Shown in pieces: positions 9,971-22,406 of a stretch of 64,000 nucleotides of DNA (positions are counted from its first letter, which is position 1; every line of letters starts with the position of its first letter). Location: positions 24,945,230-25,009,229 of the forward strand of contig NC_088677.1 in the NCBI RefSeq assembly GCF_950023065.1. Reading direction: 5' to 3'. The DNA comes from Planococcus citri. Lineage: Eukaryota; Arthropoda; Insecta; Hemiptera; Pseudococcidae. The translations under genes and the position numbers were made by a program. Below the pieces are notes generated by a model. It worked only from the letters and a program-made list of their open reading frames with translations. It was not told where the DNA came from and did no database searches.

Positions 9971-11539
9971 GATTTTGTAGCTGTGATTTACTGAGGGTTG
10001 CTCTGCAGCTTTTTTTTGTTCAAGTTAGGTATTCAAGTTCAAGTTGTATCCCCAAGTAGAAAGGATAAAATGCAGAATGTTTTAGTGAAACACTGAGGTG
10101 CTCACTGAAAATTTCAAGAAATTTCAATTCAAAATTTCATTTTTATTACTCCTTGCGTTTTTACAACTTTGAACCTGAACTGAATAACTTTCCAACAATC
10201 AAAGCTACAGCTCTCAGTATGAAAAAAAAAACAAAAAAAAATAAATAAAGGAAAATATAAATATTTAATTTTGAGTTCGCAGATGAATGATATTTAATTT
10301 TGAGTAATCTTAATTGAAATTTTGACGATTTTTATAAATTTACGTGTAAAAGATCGCAGATGAATGATTGATTTTTGATGTATGCCATGAAAAAAACTGA
10401 AAATTGTAAAAAAGTTTGAAAATTAACATTTTAATTTCATTTTGTTTTTTTGAAGCATTTTTGAGTGGTTTCGAAGGAGGTTAGTTGTGGACGAAATACA
10501 CCGATTCGCGCAAATTTCAAAAATTTCCTCGCCAATGGAAAACTTTTGATTCTTTTCTGGAGCAAATTCAAAATTCTGGAGAAATTGAAAAATATCGCTG
10601 GAGGCTCCAGAATGGCTGGAAATGGTGAAATTAATATTAGTTTTGGGATTTATTTTGACCATTTTTATTGGTCAAGTACGTACTTCTTTTAAAAAAAAGC
10701 ATAAATCGCCAAAAACAGTCAATTTTGAATTATCAAAAATTCGCCAAAATTCGAAAAATGAACTTGGGCAGCTGAAAATTTGGATTTGGGGGGTTTTAGA
10801 ACACGCTCTTTCCCAAAATCGCGGTCCCGTCATAAATTGGGGTTTTAACATCTCAAAAACCTGGCAACACTGTTCCGAACTGCTGATTTCACAACCTGAT
10901 AGACTCTTACTACACTTAGAAGTTAGAACCACCCCTACTTCCAGCACCTACCCTCAATGCAACGTAATACACTCGCTTTGCAACGAAATTTTACCTCGTC
11001 TCTCCGCAAACTGGTTTCACCTCCGCAAAGTCCAAAAAAGTCGTCATTTTTTTCAACTTTGAAGCTTTATAACAATTGTCCTTTGAAACTTTTTCAAATT
11101 TTTTTTTGCCATAAACACTCTCCAGCTTACAGGCGTTCGTATGCATAAAAATTCAGAATTTTTGGTTCGGCAAGTTTCGAGTTTACCGGCAACAAAAAAA
11201 GGGGACTTTCCTTTATAGTATTATAGATAAGTATAGTGGGTTGTTATACTCGTAGGTATACCTTTACCTACCTACGTCTAAGAAAATGTCGCTCTATCAA
11301 TCGTGTTTGGTTCGCCAAGCGTGAAATATAATGAATGATGAATGGATCTGGAATGAATCCTTTTTTTCCTTAAAATACACACCTACATGACGATGGAGGG
11401 TTAATAATATAATTGGTAAATGAGTACCTCTACCTATAAACAACTAAGGTACCTAATAATAGAATTAAAATGTTTCCGATGGGTTTCTTAAACAGAGTGG
11501 GTATATTTTTTTTTTGTTGTGTCGTTCATAAAGCTCTTA
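9971..11539. other. Non-coding repeat-derived stretch
   Basis: Several overlapping short frames on both strands lie at 10423-11148, but none has recognisable domain features or consistent codon use. The interrupted palindrome CTGGAGGCTCCAG sits at 10598-10610 and TGGCAACACTG at 10862-10872. The stretch looks like old transposon debris. Confidence 0.4.
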
Positions 11540-12310
11540 TTTTGAGGGAACATGTTCCTCTTTGAAGAATTTGAGCGCTTTTGACGAATTTTGAGCTCTA
11601 CTTTTGGTCATAATTTTTGGGATTTTTGAAATAGTAATGACGGTATATGTGACCTATCACACAATAGATTACCTACAATTTCAAGAGTTTTTTCAAAATC
11701 TCAAAAATTGAAACATTTTTATGGAAATATTTTCATTTCTTGCAAAATTTTAAATCCATTTCGATAGGTTCCATGACTTTTTTTTTCAAAAATAATGAAA
11801 TAAAACACAATTTTGAGCTCAAAATTCTTCAAAAATGCTCAAAAAGCATGTTCGTTGAAATATTTAAATTTTTGTAAAATTTTAATACATTTTGATTGGT
11901 TGCATGACGTTTTTTTTCTAAAATAATAAAATATGACACAATTTTGAGCTCAAAATTCTTCAAAAATGCTCAAAAAACATTGTTGTAAGTTTTTCTGGAA
12001 TTTTATTAAATTTTGATTGCTTGCATGACAACTTTTTCAAAAATCTCAAAAATAACGTGACCCAAGTTCGAGCTGGAAAATTCTTCAAAAGTGCTAAAAA
12101 AAAGTTTTTATGAAAATTTTTGAGCTGCGTCAAAATTTTAACTCATTTTAATTAATCGCGTGGCAATTTTTTAAAAATCTGAGAAATCATGATGGAATTT
12201 TCGGCTTAAAGTTTTTCAAATGCACTCAAAAAAATAATTTGATGAAAGTTTTGTGTTTTTTGTCTAAATTTCAAATCATTTTGATGTGTCCACCTGACGC
12301 ATTTTTCAAA
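11540..12310. repeat. Array of the ~130-bp GAGCTCAAAATTCTTC repeat
   Basis: GAGCTCAAAATTCTTCAAAAATGCTC occurs at 11815 and again at 11946, a period of 131 bp. More diverged copies lie before and after, near 11570, 12070 and 12200. Each copy continues with a ...TCGTTGAAATATTTAAATTTTTG...AATTTTAAT.CATTTTGAT.GGT.GCATGAC... segment. Further copies follow at about 12465 and 12600. Confidence 0.7.
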
Positions 12311-13830
12311 AATTTGATAATATAATATAGTGAAAAAATCAACCAATATGGTGAAGGCAAACGCAAAAACTCTCTTGCAATCAGCGAATAGCCGATGGCT
12401 TGATTATTTCAATTTTTGACAAGGGCTATTTATGCAATGAGCTCCTCAAATTTTCACCCAATTTCGCACTCAAAATTCTTCAAAAATGCTCAAAAAACAT
12501 TTCCATCGAAATACTTGACCTTTGTGCAAAATTTCTGTCTATTTTGATGGGTCACATGAGATTTTTTTCAAAAAACCCAAGAATCATGTTACCCATGCTT
12601 GAGCTCAAAAATCTTTGGTATGGTGCTGATATGAGGAAATATGCCCTGATCGTCCTAGCGGTCAAGAAAATAATCCCCTTTTATAAAACACATATACTGG
12701 AAGTATGGTAATGTGGGGAACTATTTAAGGTGCACTGGGGTAAGTCCGAATTCGGGGTAAGACTGAATTCGAGGTTAGTCCGAATTCCTGCTAGCGCCTA
12801 GAGGTTTGCACATTCCGAAGCACTACCCAGCAGTGACTTGAGGGTACTACTCCTTCTTTACCATGACATAAAAATTTTTGAAATTCAGTTTGATTTCACA
12901 TGTTTTTGATTCAATTGTATGTTGTTGTTGTTTTGAATTTGTTTTGAATTTTCTTTCAAATACTTACAGATTTTCTATCTTTCAGTTTTTCACATATACG
13001 AGACGAACTGTACATCCTAGTGAAAATCTGATGAGAGTGATCTCAAAGAGAATTAAATTCTCTACAATTTTGTAAACATGAAATTTTCATTGGACGCTCT
13101 GTTTTTGAACAGCACATCCGCAAAGTTGTGTCTGTTCGGACTTAACACTTCATATTATTTATTCCACTGAGCGAAAGCTGCATACTGTGTCAATCGCGCT
13201 CAAATTTTTACCATAGGTAAATAACCCTTATGGAAACCTACATAATTTTGAGCCATATTGGTTCATTTATAGGAGGGTAACAGCCAGTCAAAGTTGAAAT
13301 TGTGAAAAACCCATTTGGACTTACCCCGGTGCACCTTATAGAGATATCCGCGTATCGTAGCTCGAGGGCTTGTGCATCAGATCTCTTGCTATCAACTTTA
13401 CTTGGTTTTGGCTACTCTCAATGGCTGGTTCTTTGTCAAAATACAGACGTAAATGCAACGGAGATTTTCCCCTCCGCGCCTCTTTTCTAGTGTAGCCCAC
13501 TGTCTAAGTGGATAATTCATGCAATTTAATGTGATTAGTAATTCTGTTTATTAATTAGGGTACGTAATGGATATTTCTCTGATCCTGCTAGCCATTGGAG
13601 GTATCTCTCGATTTCTGTCGATGCTCTTAGCTTGAGTAGAGCCCGTGAAAGAAACAGAAGATAAGTATAGTGCCAGTAAGTGATGAAATACCTACCTATA
13701 TGCTTATTTAATTTGCTTAATTTATGGAATTTTTCCTCATATGAGTAGATTCTCAATGGCTACCCATATGACTTAAGACTCAGACAAAAGGCATAGAACC
13801 TAACCATGTCTTATTAATTTTATATTACTT
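12180..13830. repeat. Segmental duplication, copy 1
   Basis: Blocks in this stretch recur in the same order at about 14035-15250. Examples are CAACCAATATGGTGAAGGCAAACGC (12345 and 14196), GACGCTCTGTTTTTGAAC (13092 and 14532), GTGTAGCCCACTGTCTAA (13490 and 14890) and CCTGCTAGCCATTGGAGG (13584 and 14982). Copy 1 contains the complete TIR element at 12728-13336; copy 2 keeps only its right part. Confidence 0.75.
12728..13336. mobile_element. TIR element, probably Tc1/mariner-type, non-autonomous
   Basis: The left end AGGTGCACTGGGGTAAGTCC (12728-12747) and right end GGACTTACCCCGGTGCACCT (13317-13336) are inverted copies with one mismatch. Both sides are flanked by TA. Further GGGGTAAG/CTTACCCC motifs lie inside. 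The 609-bp interior has no transposase frame. Confidence 0.7.
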
Positions 13831-14034
13831 ACATGTTACTTTTCAGGTTTTAAAAAATAGTCATTTCGAAAACCCCATAATTGGTAAAGGTACTGGAGTA
13901 TTTGTAATGATAAGACCAATCGATTAGCTCATAAGTTTAAGTACGGTTTTACCATAAAAATTAAGCACACAGACAGTTTTTTTCGTTTCCTGAAAAATTT
14001 TAAAAACGCCAGATTGGGGTTTTCGAAATGACTG

Positions 14035-15250
14035 ATTCAAATCTGAGAAATCATGATGGAATTTTTGGCTTAAAGTTATTCAAATGCACTCAAAAAAATA
14101 ATTTGATGAAAGTTTTTTGTTTTTGTCTAAATTTCAAATCATTTTGATGCGTCCACGTGACGCATTTTTCAAAAATATGATAATATAGTTATAGTGAAAG
14201 AATCAACCAATATGGTGAATGCAAACGCAAAAACTCTCTTGCAATCAGTGAATAGCTGATGGCTTGTTTATTTTAATTTTCGACAAGGGCATATTTAATA
14301 GGTATGCAATGAGCTCCTCAAATCTTCACCCAATTTCACACTCAGAGTTCTTCAAAAATGCTCAAATTGTATTTTGTTGTTGTTTTGAATTTGCTTTCAA
14401 ATACAGATTTTCTATCTTTTAGTTTTTCACATACCCTACTGGACAAACTGTATGTCCTAGTGAAAATCTGATGAGAGTGATCTCAAAGAAAATTAAATTC
14501 TCTACAATCTTGCAAACATGAAATTTTCATAGGACGCTCTGTTTTTGAACAACACGCCTACAAAGTTGGGTCTGTTTGGACTTACCCCAAATTGGGGTAA
14601 GTCCAAACACTGCATATTTTATTCCACTGAGAGAAAGCTACTGTGTCAATTGCGCTCAAATTTTTACCATAGGTATTAAATAACCCTTATGGGAACCTAC
14701 TATAATTTTGAGCCATATTGGTTCATTTATACTATAGGAGAGTAACAGCCAGTCAAAGTTGAAATTGTGAAAAACTCATTTGGACTTACCCCGGTGCACC
14801 TTATAGCTACCTGTGTATCGTAGCTCAGGGGCTTGTGCATCAGATTTCTTGTCATCAACTTCACTTTCACCTCCTCCCCTCTTTCCTAGTGTAGCCCACT
14901 GTCTAAATGGATAATTCATGCAATTTAACGTGATTAGTAATTCTGTTTATTAATTATGGTACAATGGATATTTCTCCGATCCTGCTAGCCATTGGAGGCA
15001 TCTCTAGAAAAATAGGGACTTCATGTAATCCATTCAGTCTGTCAATGCTCTTAGCTTGAGTACAGCCCATGAAAGAAACCAAAGATAAGTACAGTGTCAG
15101 TAGGTAAGTAATGAAATACCTACCTATGCTCATTGTTTAATTTATGGAATTTTTCCTCATATGAGTAGATTCCAAATGGCTATACCCATATGACTCAAGA
15201 CTCAGACAAAATGCATAGAACCTAACCATGTATTATTAATTTTATATTAC
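14035..15250. repeat. Segmental duplication, copy 2
   Basis: This is the counterpart of 12180-13830. It is shorter because the left part of the embedded TIR element (about 12728-12900) and the adjacent array segment are missing. The right element end GGACTTACCCCGGTGCACCT is kept at 14782-14801. A few extra bases such as CTAGAAAAATAGGGACTTCATG near 15003 are specific to this copy. Confidence 0.75.
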
Positions 15251-15367
15251 TTCATTGCTAATTAATAATACTTAAGCTAATACTTAACATTATTATTAAG
15301 ATTTTTCTATTCACTAACGCGAGTTGTAAGATGTACCTGAGCAAAGGCTCGTGTCCATTATAAAATA

Positions 15368-15828
15368 CAGTAGACTCCGAATTATCCGACTTTCAGGTTA
15401 TCCGGTACGAATTTATCCGACGACTTACATTTCGCATTATCCGACCCACCAAGGTCGGATAATCCAAAAAAACCCCTAATTTTTGATTTTGGAGTGTAAA
15501 TAATGATGCAGAATGCAGCATTTTGTATTCTAACGGTGTTATTTTCCTTGAAATTGATCCAACTTATCTCAAAAAATTAATTTGAGTCAGTATTTCATTG
15601 TCTTTTATGTACAAAAGTACATTATTTTTGTTTATTCATCATTTTTTTGATTTTTTGTTCCTGCTTTGAGCCAAAACTTGATTTTCTGAATAAAAAATTG
15701 TCTTCTCAAGCTTATGCACTTAATTTCTACGCTAAAAACATCCATTTCGGATTATCCGACTTTTTTGGTATCCGACTCACCTTACCCCCCCCCCCCCCCG
15801 ATTAGGTCGGATAATCGGGAGTCTACTG
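15368..15828. mobile_element. Pogo/Tigger-like MITE (461 bp)
   Basis: The ends are CAGTAGACTCCGAATTATCC at 15368 and GGATAATCGGGAGTCTACTG at 15809-15828, inverted copies with about two differences, flanked on both sides by TA. Sub-terminal repeats of ATTATCCGAC occur inside near both ends. The CAGTNGACTCCCGATTATCCG terminal pattern is typical of pogo/Tigger members of the Tc1/mariner group. A run of 15 C lies at 15785-15799. No transposase frame is present. Confidence 0.8.
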
Positions 15829-16089
15829 TAATTCTAACATTACCTATCTTATATTGATGGATTCTTACGTGTATTTTTCATTGTTCTTAAATATGTATTA
15901 GGTAATAAATCCCTAGTACTAATACTTCACAGCGATCTTGTGTATTTATTTGGTATTTTCGAATGATTTTGTGCATAGGGTGACTGGTTTTGTTGTATTA
16001 CTCTACCTACTCCGAGCTAAAAAATTGAAATAATTTCTCTCTATCCCAATAATCCCAAGTCTCACTCTATCAGTGCTCAGAAAAATTTT

Positions 16090-16760
16090 AATAGAAAATA
16101 TTGATTAATGTTTTCGTTTTAATTCAAATCCTGGAAATCATGACCCAATTTTAAACTCAAAATTCTTCAAAAAAAAATTTATGAACATTTTTCATTTTTT
16201 TTCAAGGATCCCAAAAATGTTGATCTAATTTCGGGCTTAAAATTTCTCAAAAAAAAGAGCTCAAAAAACGTTTTCGTTGAAATATTTAAATTTCTTAAGT
16301 TATTTTGATCAATTTTGATAGTTCACATGAAGCCTTTTTCAAAAATTCCCAAAATTGTGACTCAATTTTTGACTTGATGTTTTGTTGAGAGTGCTCGAAA
16401 AAATGTTTGATAAAAATTTTCTATTTTCTGCCAAAATATAAATTTATTTTGACAGTCTTACGATACATTTTTCAAAACTTCCGAAAATCATGACTTAATT
16501 TCGAGCTTATAATTCTTCAAAAGTGCCCATACAAAGTTTTGATGCCAAGTTTTGGTTTCCTATTCAAATTTCAATCCATTTTTTATAGGTTTAATGAAAC
16601 ATCTTTCAAAAATCCTATACATGTCAAGACCAAAATTAAGCTCTACAATTCTTCAAAAATGCTCAAAAAAATTTCAATCGAAATATTCGAATTTCTCGCG
16701 AAATTTTAATTTGTTTTTATAGGTCGCAAGGTCACTTTTAAATAAATTCTACAGTCGAGT
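16090..16760. repeat. Array of the ~130-bp GAGCTCAAAATTCTTC repeat
   Basis: About five diverged copies occur. Each has a ...CAATTTT.GGCTTAAAATT.CTCAAAA... or AAGCTCTACAATTCTTCAAAAATGCTC core and a following ...GATAAAAATTTTCTATTTTCTGCC... or TCGAAATATTCGAATTTCTCGCG segment. Cores lie near 16150, 16225, 16365, 16500 and 16635. Confidence 0.6.
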
Positions 16761-19586
16761 CGTTCATTTTTGTTCAAAATTAGAGGGGTGCAGGGGATAA
16801 TTGAAAATATAACTACGCTCCATTATGAGAGCCGTATTTTGCAAATTCTGGTTCAATGGACACGTGGAACAAACTTCTTCATGCTGTGGATATGAATTTT
16901 TTGGGCCCCCCAACTATGACGGCGCCTGCGCCTGCGTAACCATTTTTATTCTGAATTTTGCCAAATATCAATATTGAGGGACTCTATAGCACCTTATTGT
17001 GCACTTGGGCAGCTGAAGTAATTCGTATTTTCGGAGTAAGGGGAGTGTCCAGTATCCAATTGTAAAAGCAATTTTTTGAGACCGAAATATTCAGAAAATT
17101 TCGGCGGTTTTATGCTCCACTGGTCCGCATTCCCTCTATTGTGCAGATGTACAACTTCGAAACTCCAAAATACGTCTTTTCTGGCATTTTTGGACACATA
17201 GGTATCCACATGAAGCCAACTGAATTTTTTAGACCCCAAAAATACCAGCCACATTCGATTTCTAGACCCTTTTTTACCAGTCGAACTGTAAAAATCATAA
17301 AATGAATCGTTCCATGTCAACAATACCCAGTCAGTAATGTTTAAACGCTCCACAAACGTCGAGAAAAATTCGCGTGGGCCAAATTGTTTTTACGTTTCAA
17401 AGTGAAACTCGTTTGAGCAAATAACACATCTTTTTGATTCTTTGTACCTACGTGTAGCTGTAGCTAAACACGTTCTTAACAAGTTGATAAAAATTTTAAC
17501 GTGTTTCTTTCTTTTTGTTGTAGGCTTTTGTAAATTTTATAACGAACGATGAAATGCTGACTTTTATTTCGTTTTATTAAACAAATGAGCTTGAAAAAGT
17601 ATCGACTCGTGTTCGATTCGAAATTACATTTGTTGCGAATTTATTTTCTTTTGTACAAGTGTAGCTGTAGGTATTCGAATTTCTGCACGAAGTGTATTAT
17701 TCAATGGTTTAGAGTACTGTACTGTACACGAGCCAGTTACAGTAGGTAATTTAAAATACCTACCTATACTTTTATGATCGGTAATGAGTTCATTTTGGTA
17801 TGTTTTATTGTTACAGTCGTATATGCAACCTTGAAAGTCTTTTTTCATTCGTCTGTTGAAATTTTTTGATGTGAAAAATTTGTCGAAGAGGTTTTTTACT
17901 ACAATAATTTTTAACGACTCAATTTAAACACCGAAAATTTACTTAAACGATACGAGTAGGTAAATTTATCAAAAGGTACAAACGCTGTTATTATATCGAC
18001 TATACCATGTACGAGTAGGTACCAACGTATATTTTAAATTCAAACACAAACTGTAGAATATACGAAAAGTAGGTAGCCATCTGTTAAAATCTTCGAGCTA
18101 GAAAAATGTCAACGTTTGTTAAATATTCTAAGCGTAGAAAATTACAAAATAGTATACAAACTACGAATAATTTAATTCGTTCAGAGAACACGAATAAATT
18201 AAATAAACTAGATTAAAAGTAGCCTAAAACGCTATAGTGGACCCTTATATGCAAATGAAGACGAAAGCTTAGTAAATATCCACTTCCTAAAATCGGATAC
18301 ATAGGCAAGCCATTCTACATCGTGTTGTAATTACTTCTGACCAAGCTAATTTTTCAATTACCGGTGTTATTAGCTTCGAACTCTTCGAACGAATGTTTTT
18401 ATCCAATGACCATCGGCCTTTTATCTTCATTTATTTCCTGTTTAACTCTTCTGCTTTCGAAAAAAAAGAAAACCAATTCGAACCATCTTATACACTGCAG
18501 CCTTATAGTATACCTACAAACATCTGCAAGATTTTTTTTTCCTGCTTTAATAATAGAATAATACGAATCGCGTTACTTTTGTGAGAAAATTTTTCGAAAA
18601 TTGTTGTAACCGGCAGATTTAGCCATAAATTAGTTTTTTCTCTCTTTTTCTCTTTGGTATAACAAAAAGAAAGAAAAAATCTTTTTGATCATTATAACGA
18701 CGGTATTATTCATACGCGAAAAAAAAGATGTTTTTAAAATTGACCTGCTTTATTTATTTTAGTTGATGGAAATTCGAGCAACGTGAAATTTTCACCGTGT
18801 AATTTTGTATTTTGTATTTAAATTTTCTCCAGTGCAAACTACATTACGTAGGCAGAAGCAGACATCCGCCTAATGAATATTTTCATTTACATCTTAACCA
18901 TTTTCATGGTTTGAAAATACAAAATGCATAATTGCGTACATGTCTCAAAGGTTTTTTTCCCCCTCGAAATACAGCTACCTACCTATAGCTCTGTTTGTTT
19001 TTTTTCCTGGACGAGCAAAAAAATAGTTAATTGCTACTTGGTGCAGAGAACAGAAAAAAATAACAATTTAAAAATCATTTTATCCTGCACATCTTGTAAT
19101 TTATGAAAATGTTTACCATCGAGATGAATTTTTTTTTTCAGAAAAAAAGGTGAGGTAGGTTAGCATATTTTATTATTTTCGAGTAGAGATGCTAAATGCA
19201 AAATTCTGCTGGTCGATGATATGGAGATGTTTTAGAAGAAATTACCGGTTTGTATCCGAACATTCTAGATGAATAATTTAAATACTTTTCTTTTGATTAG
19301 TTTATTTTACAGGCTGCAACAGAACCTACATAACATACAGCAGATATCGTATGTGTATAATGAAATATGATGCGATAATTTTATCAGTGAGGTGCCCATA
19401 CAGATGAAGGTTAACACCGTTATACGCTTGTACCACACGTAGCGGATGGAATCACTTTGTACTTGAGAATAGTTCGTTGTACCGTTCGTTGGCTTGAGTA
19501 AAGTTGTTTTTGGTTCGCGTTCTATAGGAAACAAATTCAATCAAGTATTTTATTGAAGAATTTAAAGAAGCATTTTGTATCGCAAA
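16761..19586. other. Non-coding stretch upstream of the aldo-keto reductase gene
   Basis: A frame without an ATG start covers 16994-17353 on the minus strand (119 codons). It has no recognisable motif and I do not call it a gene. From about 17400 the repeat character weakens and the sequence becomes simple intergenic DNA. It may include regulatory sequence of the gene starting at 19587, but I see no clear TATA box. Confidence 0.4.
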
Positions 19587-22275
19587 ATGACATCTGCTGT
19601 TTCGCATCCTACTCCGAAGAGTACCATCGATAAAGAAAAGAAGCAAGCGTTTGTTGAATTCACAAATGGTTTGAAATGTCCCCTTATTGCTTTTGGAACG
19701 TGGAAGGTACGTGTTTGCATAATTAATTCTGTAACACAAACACTTTAAGTAATTAGTAAGAACACAGGATAGACTAATATTAGTGTAATTATCTGCTAGT
19801 TTTATAGGCTCTTTAGAGTTTTTTGAGTATCCTAATGTTATATTTTGTACAAAATCAAACGTAAAGTAGCTTTTGGTCCTTTACTTACTTGAATTTTTAC
19901 CCTTTGTGATAAGAGATTTTCTGCCGGTAATCCTATTTAAGACTTCACTATCGTGAAAATTGAAAGCTTTCTTCAAAATCTGCTCGTTTCGTATTCATTT
20001 CACTCGAAATATTCTTCTTTAAACCTATTGAACAGTCAAACATTCGAATCATCTGAAAAATAAAGGCTCCAATTTCTCCCAAATTAATCTCATCTTCCTT
20101 GATCTTATCACCAAAAACACCTTTAAAATGAAGATTACATCACATTTCCTGGCTAAATAGTCTCATTCTGATATAAAAATTAACGCTGTGTGTCCTAAAT
20201 AAGTTCTAATATTAGGTTTCAAGGCATTAGTAGCTTTAATTATGCATTGTTTCATGAAAAATAATTAAAAATAAAAAAAAATATCGAAATATTTTAATGT
20301 GTTACGTTATTGAAATAACAAGTTCAACGAAATAGGCCGAAACGTGACGAATCAAAACGAGCATTTTCGTAGATGTCTAAACTGCAAACTGAGCAATTTC
20401 GAAAACGAGAATGTGTTTCGAGTTCTGAGCTTATTTTTCAGCAATTTTTTTTCAAATTCGTATTTTGGATATTTAGTACTTTAAGTAGATGTATTTTTTG
20501 TCCATTTTTTAGTGTAGGTGATGATTACCATCGCTAAATCATTTATTAAGTTGAAATTATTCAAGTTGAAACTCAGTTTGCAATTTAGACGTTGGGATAA
20601 AGTTGTTATCAAACACTCGTTATCATTCGAATTTTTTTTAGTGCATTCGTATCGTAATTTGTAATTCTCCTAATTAAATTTATTGCTGTTTTTGTAATCT
20701 GAAATAATTCCACGATGACTAAATGTATAGTTACTTATTACTTGCACTTATGCAATTCACTTGAATTGGACTGTGGGTAAAATTGGTGGGCCCTGGCTTC
20801 TGTTTAACGATGATGAATTGTGTCCCATGGTAGCCTTAGGAACCTGGAAAGTAAGTTAGGAGTAAATATTTGCGCTACGTTGACGCCTTTAAATCGCCGC
20901 ATTTCCGCCAAACTACCTATAAATAATTTCCACCGAATGCGTGTACCCTAATATCGAATTTAATTTTCCACAGTCCGAACCGGGTAAAGTTGCTCAAGCT
21001 GTGAAAGATGCTATAGACGTTGGTTACCGGCATATTGATTGCGCTCACGTATACGGAAATGAAAAAGAAGTCGGCGACGCTCTCAAAGAGAAGTTGAACG
21101 AAGGAGTGTTGAAGAGAGAAGATTTATTTGTTACTAGCAAGGTATGTAAATAGAGATTCGTATTACGTTACATCGATCCTGATTGTATACTTTTCATATA
21201 CAGGATGTTGTATTATTGATTTCAGCTATGGAATACTTTCCACAGAGAAGATTTAGTCGAACCGGCGTTACAAACGACTCTGAAAGATTTACAATTGGAT
21301 TACTTGGATTTGTACCTGATTCATTGGCCGATGGCGTACAAGGTAAAAATGATTGAAAGTTTGATTTTTTTCCAGATTCGAGGATTCTTCGATCTGATTT
21401 AAAATGTGTTTTTTCAGGAAGGAGATACTCTATTTCCGAAGGATGAAAATGATCAAGTTCTCTACAGCGATGCTCCGTTACTAGAAACGTGGAAAGCTAT
21501 GGAAAAATTGGTCGAGAAAGGTCTGGTTAAATCAATCGGCGTATCTAACTTTAACAGCAAACAAATCGAAGACGTTTTAAAAATCGCTAAAATTCCTCCA
21601 GCTGTTAATCAGGTATATTTTTAGAATTGATATGATTTAATTTTTGAATTCGTCGGTTTTATAGTATCGTAAATGGGTTAATTTCAGGTCGAATGTCATC
21701 CGTATTTGAACCAGGGAAAATTACGTAGATTTTTACACGACAGGAATATTACAATGGCCGCTTACAGTCCGTTAGGATCTCCCGATAGACCTTGGGCTAC
21801 GAAAGACGATCCGATTTTGTTAGAAGATCCGAAATTGGCCGAAATTGCTAAAAAGTATAACGTTAGCGTTGCTTCGATTTGTCTTAGATATCAAGTACGT
21901 AACTCGAGTTTTTAAATGAAAAATTCTGCTTTTAAGATATTAATAATTAATCGATATTTCTTTCGATATTTCTTTATGTAGATTCAAAGAGGAAATATTG
22001 TTATTCCTAAATCTGTTACGAAATCGCGTATCCAGTCTAATTACGATTTGTTCGAGTATCAAATTTACGAAGAGGAATGGGAGGAAATTGAAAGCTTGAA
22101 TAAGGATCTTCGTTATTGCAGTCTTCATTGGTATTTAATTGAACTATTAATTATTTAATATTATTTTTCTGTATTTTAATTTTATTTTTTTTAACATCAT
22201 ATGTATAACTTTATTTCAATTTTTGTTCACAGGGCCAAAGACCATAAGGATTATCCGTTTAGTATCGAATTCTAA
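19587..22275 (+). CDS. Aldo-keto reductase, AKR1-like (7 exons, 332 aa)
   Basis: The enzyme reduces aldehydes and ketones with NADPH in the cytosol. Coding exons are 19587-19706, 20974-21141, 21226-21342, 21418-21612, 21688-21894, 21982-22130 and 22233-22275; all junctions are GT-AG and the phase is kept, giving 332 residues, close to the usual ~320. The (beta/alpha)8 barrel reads from [16 protein letters not shown] at the N-terminus. The catalytic tetrad is complete: Asp62 ([12 protein letters not shown]), Tyr67, Lys96 (LFVTSK) and His129 (LYLIHWP). [20 protein letters not shown] and the cofactor-binding segment [11 protein letters not shown] follow in the expected order. The protein starts about 20 residues earlier than many relatives. 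Physiological substrates cannot be read from the sequence. A second first-exon-like segment lies in intron 1. Confidence 0.93.
20776..20850 (+). pseudogene. Alternative or relic first coding exon of the aldo-keto reductase
   Basis: In intron 1 of the reductase gene, a segment reads ...[19 protein letters not shown] and ends exactly at a good donor (AAA|GTAAGT) in the same phase as exon 1. It is a second version of the N-terminal beta hairpin (compare [16 protein letters not shown]). The frame has no upstream ATG before a stop, and the only in-frame Met is inside the motif at 20827. No convincing acceptor with a pyrimidine tract is seen. It could be a mutually exclusive internal exon, an alternative first exon used with a short start, or a decayed duplicate. 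Confidence 0.5.
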
Positions 22276-22400
22276 TGTATAGTATTTGATCAGCGTGTAC
22301 ATAATTATATTTCATGAATACTCTGTTAATTTATCATTAAAAAGTACAAAGCATTTATATGTATACTTTCAACTTTTTAGATTCATATGTTTCATTTTGC

Positions 22401-22406
22401 AATAAA
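22401..22406 (+). terminator. Poly(A) signal of the aldo-keto reductase gene
   Basis: AATAAA lies 126 bases after the stop codon at 22273-22275, in an AT-rich 3' flank. Confidence 0.55.

Noticed and set aside
10423..11148. Cluster of overlapping frames on both strands
   Set aside because: Overlap on both strands, no shared codon pattern, no motifs. This is repeat debris.
16994..17353. 119-codon open frame on the minus strand, rich in Trp and aromatic residues
   Set aside because: It starts with GTG, has no ATG near its start, matches no family I know and lies in a repeat-bearing stretch with no partner exons.
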